Of a DNA stretch of 9,428 nucleotides, positions 1 through 5,316 are shown piece after piece. Made by a program: the position numbers and the translations under genes. This DNA is from Clostridiaceae bacterium (GTDB lineage Bacteria > Bacillota > Clostridia > Saccharofermentanales > DTU023): positions 1-9,428 of the forward strand of contig JAAZFK010000068.1 in NCBI GenBank assembly GCA_012511735.1, given 5' to 3'. The first letter of the stretch is position 1; every line of letters starts with the position of its first letter. The notes under the pieces were generated by a model, which had not been told where the DNA came from, did no database searches, and saw nothing but the letters and a program-made list of their open reading frames with translations.

Positions 1-127
1 ATGACTTCCCATCCCTTTCCTGGTGCTTTAGTTTACTGGCTTTTCTTGTTAAAGAAAAACCAGTAAACACCAGTCCATTATGGCAAGTCGCAGAATGCCC
101 AACAAGCGTCGATTAAAGAACGCTTAC
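1..127 (-). mobile_element. End of an IS66-family-like insertion sequence (partial, runs off the left edge)
   Basis: Read on the minus strand from 127, the sequence begins GTAAGCGTTCTTTAATCGACG. IS66-family elements are known for terminal repeats starting GTAA, commonly GTAAGCG, and for 8-bp target duplications. The boundary at 127/128 is also where the reading frame of a flanking gene breaks: ten good codons end exactly there and a stop appears five codons later. The predicted duplicated target would be CTTGCCTG (plus strand 128-135), but the other end is outside the window. Inside are a long hairpin (20-73) and a purine-rich AGGAAAGGG followed by ATG at 12-10 on the minus strand, which could be the start of the first transposon gene but is cut by the edge. 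The family call is from the terminus only; no transposase sequence is visible. Confidence 0.55.
20..73. repeat. Long near-perfect hairpin inside the IS end
   Basis: Positions 31-47 pair with 52-68, giving a 17-bp stem with a single mismatch (40 with 59) around a GTTA loop. The core arms are GTTTACTGG and CCAGTAAAC. A further 5 bp (20-24 with 69-73) can form outside a six-base bulge. Neither direction is followed by a T run, so it does not look like an intrinsic terminator. It lies between the element tip and the putative first transposon gene. It could be a read-through guard on transposase translation or a recombination-related structure; the role is inference. Confidence 0.7.
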
Positions 128-157
128 CTTGCCTGCTCCTGTGATGGCAACATACAT
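113..157 (-). pseudogene. trkA: 5' fragment of a TrkA-like potassium-uptake regulator gene, interrupted by the IS
   Basis: A minus-strand ATG at 157 is preceded at 7 nt by a perfect Shine-Dalgarno, AAGGAGGT (165-172). It encodes MYVAITGAGK and then, across the presumed IS junction at 127/128, V-S-V-L-stop (TAA at 115-113). The hydrophobic strand followed by G-A-G-K is the N-terminal start of a Rossmann NAD(H)-binding fold. M-Y-V/I-x-I-x-G-A-G-K-V-G is the usual opening of TrkA/KtrA-type regulatory subunits of potassium uptake systems. Only ten residues are informative, so another Rossmann protein is possible. The rest of the gene, if still present, would lie left of the window beyond the insertion. 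As it stands, the start signals drive only a 14-codon peptide. Confidence 0.5.
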
Positions 158-164
158 GGCGGCC

Positions 165-172
165 ACCTCCTT
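165..172 (-). promoter_or_regulatory. Consensus ribosome binding site of the interrupted trkA-like gene
   Basis: AAGGAGGT on the minus strand sits 7 nt before the ATG at 157. This is an exact anti-16S match at ideal spacing. It is the main evidence that the ten-codon fragment at 128-157 is the true start of a once-functional gene. Confidence 0.75.
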
Positions 173-677
173 GAAGGGATATCCTATTACAACATAACAG
201 TACTTAACAGGATAATAGAATTGCGCAAAATTACGCCATGAACATAGATGTCCAGGGCGTCACACAGATTCTATGCCGAGCTAACTCAGAAAGCCAGGAT
301 TACTCTCTTGACCTACAACAACTTGACTCGGTCATCGGATTCCTCCCCCAGAATGTGTCCAGAATTACGTCGGCAGTCTCATCTAAGACTTCATCTTGGT
401 TCTACAAAATCTCATCTTTGGTCGAAGTCATCGTTACGTCAGTTGCAGTTGCGACAGCTTGGTGTCCTTGAAATTTCCCGCATTTGCGGTTACGCGAATT
501 TCGTTCTGGGCATGGCCATCATGTTCGAATATTCTGGTTAGGAGTAGGAGCCGCCCCGACGGTTCCCTAGCATGTGATTCCAATGAGCTTCCCGGGCAAC
601 GGGCGGAGAGAAATCCTCTTTTTCGATGATTTTTGGCCGACCCCGTGTTCATCCTGAGCTGACCCGCTATGGCCGCT
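173..677. other. Geneless stretch with short repeats and hairpins
   Basis: No open frame here has a credible start signal, motif or protein-like composition; the ORFs of 77-97 codons on either strand overlap one another and lack ribosome binding sites. Visible structure: four TTACG copies in the same orientation (231, 365, 434, 490), each within an A/G-rich to C/T-rich context; repeated CATCT(T)TGGT-like units between 380 and 432; and a hairpin at 547-566 (GGAGCCG, loop CCCCGA, CGGTTCC, one G-T pair). The part nearest 157 should contain the promoter of the interrupted trkA-like gene, but no convincing -35/-10 pair was found. It may be the decayed remains of another mobile element or a lost gene; this is not established. 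Confidence 0.5.
547..566. repeat. GC-rich 7-bp hairpin
   Basis: GGAGCCG (547-553) pairs with CGGTTCC (560-566), including one G-T pair, around the loop CCCCGA. It has no T tract on either side, so it is not a standard terminator. It lies about 110 bp beyond the stop codon of the UPF0158 gene, on that gene's downstream side, so it could still mark a transcript end or a structured RNA. Confidence 0.45.
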
Positions 678-1118
678 TCAAGAGGTCTCCGTCTCATAAG
701 GAATGCCATTATTCACACACCATCTTCGGGCAATCTCACGGAAAGCCTCCAAGCGAAAAGCAAAGTAGCGGTCGGCAATCCCAAGCGCATTGATGGTGTC
801 CTTTAAACGACGGAAAGGCTTTCGTCCCTTAAGAACGTTCAGGAGTCTTCTCCGCTGCTCCTCGTGGTCTGTGCCCAGGCTGAAGCGCTCCGTGATCTTG
901 TACTCGTTGATGTCGTACTGATCGGGCAGGCAGACGTACCGGTCCCCTCTTTCAATTTCATCACTGAGATGTTCATCTTCATCACACCAGGCTTCGTCAC
1001 CTTCCGTGGGAAGATTCACAATGGCGCCCGTTTCTTTGTTGAGAAATTGTTGCCAGCCGTCTGTGGTAGCTTCCAGGGCAAGGGCAAGGGTCTCAAGCTT
1101 AACGGGCAAGGCCTTCAT
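678..1118 (-). CDS. UPF0158 family protein
   Basis: A 146-aa soluble protein with no signal peptide or membrane segment. It matches the UPF0158 family (Pfam PF03682) by its layout: an N-terminal WQQFLNKETGAIV segment (about 22-34), an acidic middle, DQYDINEYKITERF (66-79), and the hallmark C-terminal block with GRKPFRRLKDTI (98-109), LGI and RYFAFR (117-122), then EIARRWCVNNGI (128-139). Full length for the family. The biochemical function of UPF0158 is not known. Its ATG (1118-1116) overlaps the TGA of the SEC-C gene upstream (1117-1115) in an ATGA arrangement, so translation is probably coupled and the two proteins are likely made together. No terminator with a T run was seen after its stop. 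Confidence 0.85.
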   Translation of the reverse strand: MKALPVKLETLALALEATTDGWQQFLNKETGAIVNLPTEGDEAWCDEDEHLSDEIERGDRYVCLPDQYDINEYKITERFSLGTDHEEQRRRLLNVLKGRKPFRRLKDTINALGIADRYFAFRLEAFREIARRWCVNNGIPYETETS

Positions 1119-2461
1119 GTGAGCTGCTCCGACCGGGTGATGATCTCGGATTTTTTTGCCTTCTGGTGCAGCTCGTCAAAAAAGGCCCTGGCACCATCGC
1201 CAAAGGAGAGGGGCATGGGTGCGAGGAGACTGTCGTAAATGAGCTTGTCCTTGAAAGGCAGAAGGACCGCCTCCACCATAACAGGAAGCGGCGACCGTAC
1301 GACGCTGGACACGGGTTCACTGATCCCCTTGACACCGTACAGCCGGTCTACGCCCTCGCTGCTGGTTCCCAAAAAGATCGCATACTCGTCCTGATACTCG
1401 ACGATCAGGAATTCGCCTTTTCGAAATTTCATCCGCCAGCTTCGCAAGAGGTCGACTTCCTCCTGGGGGAGCGGGATGTCGCGAATGTAGTGATCGATCA
1501 GGGAGGGGTTCTCCCAAAGAACCTGCCTCACTTGATAGATCAGTTTCTGGTCGGGATTATCGGGGTCAATTCCCTCTTGGGAGACCTCTTCCTGCCGGTC
1601 TACGAAGTTGAGCAAGCCCATCCAGGTTTTGTAAAACTCGAGACTTTCCGCCTCGCTAATCTGGGCGGAGCCCAAGGCTTCGTACCTGGCACAGCAATGT
1701 TTGTACTTCTGTCCGCTCCCGCAGGGACAAGGACTGTTGCGTCCTACCTTGGCTGCTTTTTGAAAGCGCGGCAAATCGGTGTCTTGATCAAGCCTATTTC
1801 CCATGAGGGCGTGCATTTCAGCAGGCGTGTGACCCTTATTCTCCCAGATGCGTGTGTTGTTTACGGCCTGCATCAGGAGATCAAAGAAATGTTCCAGCTG
1901 GCCCCGCTCAAAAAGCAAGTCATGTTTTTCCATGATAGGTCCCAGCTCGCTTATCCCGTCGCCAAACATCATATAGACTCTGATTTCGATGAAAGCGATC
2001 AAGGTCTCCACTGTGTCGCCAAAAGCACCCAAAAGGAAAAGCAAGACCTCCTCCCAATGGATGTTGTCAAGCAGATCGATGTCGCGGTAGCCAAGCAACT
2101 CCTCTTGATCCGGGATATAGAGGGGTTTGCCCGCCTGGTCCAGGATCAGATGGTCGGCGCCCTCAAAGTCATCGAAAAAGTCCGGATGGACCAGATAGTC
2201 TTTGTAAAAAGCGTAGTGGCCTTGCTTCAGAACCAAGGGCAGGAGGAGTACATAGACTTCCTCCGGATCCGTCTGAGCCTCATTTTGCCCGTTGAAAATC
2301 GTGACCAGATCTTCGCGTCTGACCGCCCCATAGAGGTTGACCGCGGCCAGGGCATAGGCATCGAGTTGAGCCCGCACCCCCGACCGGCCGTAAGGGCAGC
2401 GGACCCGATCCGCCTCCCGGTTGTATTGATCAAAAATGGTTTTCGCTTGGGTTTCAGTCAT
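1115..2461 (-). CDS. SEC-C zinc-motif protein of unknown function
   Basis: A 448-aa cytoplasmic protein. The ATG at 2461 is chosen over an in-frame TTG at 2479 because an AGGAG sits 9 nt before it, and that AGGAG lies inside the longer reading frame. Residues 1-235 are a helical, acidic region of unknown fold. Residues about 241-257 hold a classic SEC-C motif, RNSPCPCGSGQKYKHCC, with Cys245, Cys247, Cys256 and Cys257 as likely Zn ligands; the last is His in some SecA proteins. This motif binds zinc and mediates protein or ribosome contacts in SecA and related proteins. The C-terminal region (about 270-448) includes LPFKDKLIYDSLL and PMPLSFGDGARAFF, a pattern seen after SEC-C motifs in other Bacillota proteins. 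It is not SecA: the ATPase motor is absent. Translationally coupled to the UPF0158 gene. Confidence 0.75.
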   Translation of the reverse strand: MTETQAKTIFDQYNREADRVRCPYGRSGVRAQLDAYALAAVNLYGAVRREDLVTIFNGQNEAQTDPEEVYVLLLPLVLKQGHYAFYKDYLVHPDFFDDFEGADHLILDQAGKPLYIPDQEELLGYRDIDLLDNIHWEEVLLFLLGAFGDTVETLIAFIEIRVYMMFGDGISELGPIMEKHDLLFERGQLEHFFDLLMQAVNNTRIWENKGHTPAEMHALMGNRLDQDTDLPRFQKAAKVGRNSPCPCGSGQKYKHCCARYEALGSAQISEAESLEFYKTWMGLLNFVDRQEEVSQEGIDPDNPDQKLIYQVRQVLWENPSLIDHYIRDIPLPQEEVDLLRSWRMKFRKGEFLIVEYQDEYAIFLGTSSEGVDRLYGVKGISEPVSSVVRSPLPVMVEAVLLPFKDKLIYDSLLAPMPLSFGDGARAFFDELHQKAKKSEIITRSEQLT

Positions 2462-2523
2462 GCCTTTGGTCTCCTGCAAGAAGCTTCCTCAATACCATTA
2501 AAAGAGTGGGTCGAGGCGATCAG

Positions 2524-2551
2524 TTTATCGAGCTGTTGCAGCTCTTGACAG
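2524..2551 (-). promoter_or_regulatory. Candidate promoter of the SEC-C/UPF0158 pair, with a dyad in the spacer
   Basis: On the minus strand CTGTCA (2551-2546) and GATAAA (2529-2524) are 16 nt apart, each matching four of six consensus bases. The spacer holds a perfect inverted repeat, GAGCTG-CAA-CAGCTC (2544-2530). A start near 2517 would give a leader of about 56 nt before the ATG at 2461. The hexamers are weak, but the position and dyad are suggestive of a repressor-controlled promoter. Confidence 0.3.
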
Positions 2552-2590
2552 CCGGACTTTCTGTTCATTATCGCATAGGCCGGTTTCTTT

Positions 2591-2607
2591 CAGGCGCACG
2601 GCGCCTG
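2591..2607. repeat. Perfect 7-bp hairpin between the 138-aa gene and the SEC-C gene
   Basis: CAGGCGC (2591-2597) and GCGCCTG (2601-2607) flank ACG. It is enclosed by a wider pair, CCGGTT (2580-2585) with AACCGG (2631-2636). On the minus strand it follows the stop of the 138-aa gene by about 35 nt but has no T run, so it could be a Rho-type or attenuating end, or an RNA-processing hairpin, rather than an intrinsic terminator. Confidence 0.45.
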
Positions 2608-2642
2608 CTCCTTCCCGGCTTTCTCCCCTGAACCGGACTCCC

Positions 2643-3059
2643 TCAAGGCAGCCTGCCCTCCTTGACCAAGGCGTCCAACCGTTTCAACAAGCGGAGCATG
2701 TAGCCATTTTGGAAAGAATCGATCAACTTATCTTCGAGGAGAGTGCTGGCCAAAAGATAAAGAAGAAGCGAAACGATGACCTCAAAGTCCTGGGTTTCCA
2801 CCTCAAGCTCAAAGACATCCTCCAACTGGATCCCCTTCTCCTCGAGAATGTCAAGCCACTCGTAATCCCGCTCGAAGGCTTGTGCGATGGCGTGACAAAG
2901 GTCGTCACAGGCGTAGGAGACAACCAACTGATCAAAGCCACCATAGCCGCCATAAATCAGGTAATCCTCCGATAATGGCTCACCGTAGTACATAAACGAG
3001 GGCCCATAGTCTTCCAGTTCCGGGATATGCCGGAGGATTGCCTCATAGGGATGTTTCAT
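2643..3059 (-). CDS. Hypothetical acidic protein, 138 aa
   Basis: I do not recognise a family. The ATG at 3059 has AGAGG about 6 nt upstream on the minus strand, supporting the start. The protein is strongly acidic and rich in aromatics: a Tyr/Gly segment at 19-40 (YGPSFMYYGEP, then LIYGGYGG), then C51-D-D-L-C55, the acidic DILEEKGIQLEDVFELEVE (70-88), and a leucine-rich helix at about 94-108 (SLLLYLLASTLLED) that looks amphipathic or buried rather than membrane-spanning. The C-terminus is basic (LLKRLDALVKEGR). No signal peptide. It lies between the SWIM gene and the SEC-C gene on the same strand with gaps of 162 and 181 bp, so a shared function is possible but not shown. Confidence 0.7.
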   Translation of the reverse strand: MKHPYEAILRHIPELEDYGPSFMYYGEPLSEDYLIYGGYGGFDQLVVSYACDDLCHAIAQAFERDYEWLDILEEKGIQLEDVFELEVETQDFEVIVSLLLYLLASTLLEDKLIDSFQNGYMLRLLKRLDALVKEGRLP

Positions 3060-3221
3060 CTAAGACCTCTTTCTTATCTTGCTTTTGTCCAAGAGGAAGA
3101 CTCACTTCTCCGTTCACGCATGGGGAGCAGGTTTGCTTCTTGCTGGCGGGGGCTTCAATCCTTCAATCTCAATCAAGATAACACGAATGACCCGGGACCT
3201 CTCGGCCAGCGCTGTCCTGAT
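3060..3221. other. Intergenic gap between the SWIM gene and the 138-aa gene
   Basis: No gene or clear intrinsic terminator is visible. A short tandem repeat, CTTCAATC twice (3153-3168) followed by TCAATC (3169-3174), lies in the middle. A palindrome CAGCGCTG lies close to the SWIM stop codon. No convincing promoter hexamer pair for the 138-aa gene was found, so read-through from the SWIM gene is plausible. Confidence 0.4.
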
Positions 3222-4952
3222 TTATTCAACCTGGTCGCATGATTCCCTTTCGGGCCTGGCCCGCGCAACTGCCAACTTATCCAGCTCCTCTTGCATGGCA
3301 TGGCGCCGCTTGTAGTCATGGCGCCAACCCCTAACGATTTTCTCCACGACCGGCGTCCCTCCCGGCATCCTTTTCATCTGCCGGAGCACAGCCACCAGTT
3401 CCCGGTAACGGTTCCGGCTGGAGGCCTGTTCGGCCATCTTTTGGATCTCCCGCTCATACTTCTCCAGGACCCGGTCCGGCTTAAAGGCGAGAAGTTCCTC
3501 CCTTTGCCTGTCCACCATGGCCAAACCCTCTTGCGCAACCGCCAGGTCAAGAAGCTCGTCCAAGAGCCCTTCTTCGGCCAAGATCCGTTCACGGGCATGA
3601 GGGCTTCGCAGTTGACCCAGGAGGCGGGTCCGGTGTTCCGGCCAGGCCTGCGGCCCATAGCCTTCCCGTAGTGCTCGGTAATGCTCAGCATTTTCAGGCT
3701 CAATGCGGGTAGCAAGACGCCAGACTGTCGCCAGGTAGGATTCCGTCTTCCCCTTGGCCCTGTAGAGACGGGCCAGTACCCGATAGCTCTCCACCGCGTA
3801 GGATCGCACCTCTTCTTCATCCAGCTTCAAACTCTCTTCCAGCAGGCTGATGGCTCGATCCAACTCCCCCCGGCCTTCACAGGCCTCTGCATAGGAGAGC
3901 CTGACCGGGGCATAGTGCCGGTGGGAAGAAGCGAAATCGCTGATGGCCCGCCAGGAGGCTGACTCCTTTTCCATCAGCTCCATTCGTTTCCTGTAAAGAG
4001 GACCCAGGATCCACCCCCTATAGGAGGTTTCGGGCACCTCACCTTTTTCCAGCCGCCGGATCCGCTCCTCAATCAGGTCCACCTTCAAGGGGAGGAAGGG
4101 TTCCCTATCAAAGCGAGAGTAGACAAACTCGTCAATGGTTTCAGTCAGATCGGGAAAGCTGCACGCCTCCGTGAGCTGGATCAAACCCTTCAGCAGGTAA
4201 AGTCCGTCTTCAGCATCCCCCTCTTCATCGATCAGTTGCCAGGCATACTCACAGTAAGCCAGCAATTCACCGTGGCTTTCGGATGATTGATCGAAATCAG
4301 CCAGCGTATGGAGGAGAAAGGATGAAAGGTCGAAAAGATCTTTGAAAAGTCCTCCCTTTCTCAAGGTGTCCATCCCCTGCATAAAGATCAATTGAACCTC
4401 ATCGATCAGCTCCTGCGCATCCCACCAATCCCGCCAGCCAAAAAGCCGCTCATGCCGGTCGATTTGCCTTTGAATCCTGGATCGGTAGAAGTCAGCGGAA
4501 AGAGCTTCAGATGACGGCTTGAGTGCCGTCCAAAAACGGACGAGCCAGGATTCATCTTCGAGGAGGCTTTTTTTCAGAAATTCCCTTAAAAACGCTTCAT
4601 CCGCCTCATCCACCAAATCACCTATCCCTTGAACATCGAGCGGCATCGGGGACAGATCTTGAGAAGCGCAAATCATGGTGGTCTTTTCATCGCCGACCTC
4701 ATCGGACTCAAACTGGAAGAGGACCGCTGCCATGTGCTTGCAGGTGTACCCCTTGGCGGCATAGGGGCAGTCACAGCTCATATCGATGAGGTCACCCTCC
4801 TCGTAAACAAGCGACACCCGGTACATGTCGCTCCCCCTAACCAGCGCCTTGACCTCTTCACCATCAAGCACCACTTCCCGGACTCGACCCCCCTGGTAGT
4901 AGTCATAGCCCCGATCCAGGATCAGCTCATCAAACTGGTCTTCCCACTTCAT
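3222..4952 (-). CDS. SWIM zinc-finger protein with a long helical, TPR-like C-terminal region
   Basis: A 576-aa cytoplasmic protein. The ATG at 4952 has AGAGG 8 nt upstream. The N-terminus (LDRGYDYYQGGRV, 12-24) and CDCPYAAKGYTCKHMAAVL (60-78) form a canonical SWIM domain with zinc ligands Cys60, Cys62, Cys71 and His73 (C-x-C-x8-C-x-H). SWIM domains bind DNA or proteins and occur alone or fused to SNF2 helicases; no helicase is attached here. The remaining ~480 residues are Glu/Leu/Arg-rich helices. Between about 330 and 440 they resemble TPR hairpins, for example a stretch ending RGELDRAISLLEESLKLD followed by VESYRVLARLYRAKGK. The architecture matches the standalone SWIM proteins common in Clostridia. 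It is the first gene of the minus-strand cluster, with a candidate promoter at 5011-5016. The molecular role is unknown. Confidence 0.82.
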   Translation of the reverse strand: MKWEDQFDELILDRGYDYYQGGRVREVVLDGEEVKALVRGSDMYRVSLVYEEGDLIDMSCDCPYAAKGYTCKHMAAVLFQFESDEVGDEKTTMICASQDLSPMPLDVQGIGDLVDEADEAFLREFLKKSLLEDESWLVRFWTALKPSSEALSADFYRSRIQRQIDRHERLFGWRDWWDAQELIDEVQLIFMQGMDTLRKGGLFKDLFDLSSFLLHTLADFDQSSESHGELLAYCEYAWQLIDEEGDAEDGLYLLKGLIQLTEACSFPDLTETIDEFVYSRFDREPFLPLKVDLIEERIRRLEKGEVPETSYRGWILGPLYRKRMELMEKESASWRAISDFASSHRHYAPVRLSYAEACEGRGELDRAISLLEESLKLDEEEVRSYAVESYRVLARLYRAKGKTESYLATVWRLATRIEPENAEHYRALREGYGPQAWPEHRTRLLGQLRSPHARERILAEEGLLDELLDLAVAQEGLAMVDRQREELLAFKPDRVLEKYEREIQKMAEQASSRNRYRELVAVLRQMKRMPGGTPVVEKIVRGWRHDYKRRHAMQEELDKLAVARARPERESCDQVE

Positions 4953-5010
4953 ACACTTATCCTCTCACCACTTGATCCTCAACAAGGCCGGACCGCTTGC
5001 AAACAGACTC

Positions 5011-5016
5011 ATTATA
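5011..5016 (-). promoter_or_regulatory. Candidate -10 element for the SWIM gene
   Basis: A perfect TATAAT reads on the minus strand at 5016-5011, giving a start near 5004 and a leader of about 52 nt to the ATG at 4952. The -35 region (around 5034-5040, CCCTGA-like) is poor, which would fit activator dependence. It coincides with the dyad at 5022-5043. Confidence 0.4.
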
Positions 5017-5021
5017 GCCAA

Positions 5022-5043
5022 CAGATCAGGAATCAGGGATCTG
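5022..5043. promoter_or_regulatory. Inverted repeat over the -35 region of the SWIM promoter (possible operator)
   Basis: CAGATC (5022-5027) and GATCTG (5038-5043) are perfect complements 10 bp apart, centred just upstream of the TATAAT at 5011-5016. The spacing of about 16 bp between half-site centres is typical of a dimeric regulator contacting one and a half helix turns. The regulator is unknown. Confidence 0.3.
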
Positions 5044-5044
5044 G

Positions 5045-5253
5045 CGAGGCGTGCCCCCGGATTCTTGAAAGCATGGGGGACAGTTCCTCAAAATAGCAGC
5101 AAGGTATGCAATAATACCCTGCATAAGCACATGCGCGCTCGACAAAACCTCAGGTGCCTCACCATCCTCCCACGTCATGGTTGAGCAGTTTGCTGCCCGC
5201 TTCACTGATCCGGCCAATTGCATCCTCATCGCTATGTTTGAAAATACCCTATA
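5045..5253. other. Central part of the divergent intergenic region between the SWIM gene and the lipoprotein genes
   Basis: This is the middle of a 364-bp gap (4953-5316) with no intact gene. A dyad TATGCA (5105-5110) / TGCATA (5120-5125) with a 9-bp spacer is present. Near 5069-5084 is GGGGGACAGTTCCTC, a motif resembling GGGGAC-GTTCC sequences found in dispersed repeats in some bacteria. On the minus strand 5248-5162 reads as 29 protein-like codons (including RISEAGSKLLNHDV) closed by stops on both sides, and another frame continues at 5161-5026. Together these could be a decayed gene, but similarity is not established. Confidence 0.35.
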
Positions 5254-5282
5254 TTGAATATTCTTACACCTTCATTTACCAT
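5254..5282 (+). promoter_or_regulatory. Candidate promoter of the lipoprotein genes
   Basis: TTGAAT (5254-5259) and TACCAT (5277-5282) are 17 bp apart, each matching four of six consensus bases. A start near 5289 leaves a leader of about 28 nt that contains the ribosome binding site GGAGGG (5304-5309). An alternative is TTGAAA (5238-5243) with TATTCT (5259-5264), but its 15-bp spacer is short. Confidence 0.25.
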
Positions 5283-5316
5283 GGCTGTAATATCATTCCC
5301 ATCGGAGGGCTCGGTT

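Noticed and set aside
238..629. Three overlapping plus-strand frames of 77-97 codons
   Set aside because: They overlap each other in different frames and lack ribosome binding sites and protein-like motifs.
434..709. 91-codon minus-strand frame in the left geneless region
   Set aside because: Arg/Ser-rich with no ribosome binding site, and it overlaps the 3' end of the UPF0158 gene in another frame.
2462..2479. TTG start six codons upstream for the SEC-C protein
   Set aside because: The AGGAG that serves the ATG at 2461 lies inside this extension, and nothing resembling a ribosome binding site precedes the TTG.
1166..2548. 460-codon open frame on the plus strand opposite the SEC-C gene
   Set aside because: It lies almost wholly antisense to a gene with a clear SEC-C motif and ribosome binding site, has no domain or start signal of its own, and its low-complexity hydrophobic/charged mix is typical of a mirror frame of a biased gene.
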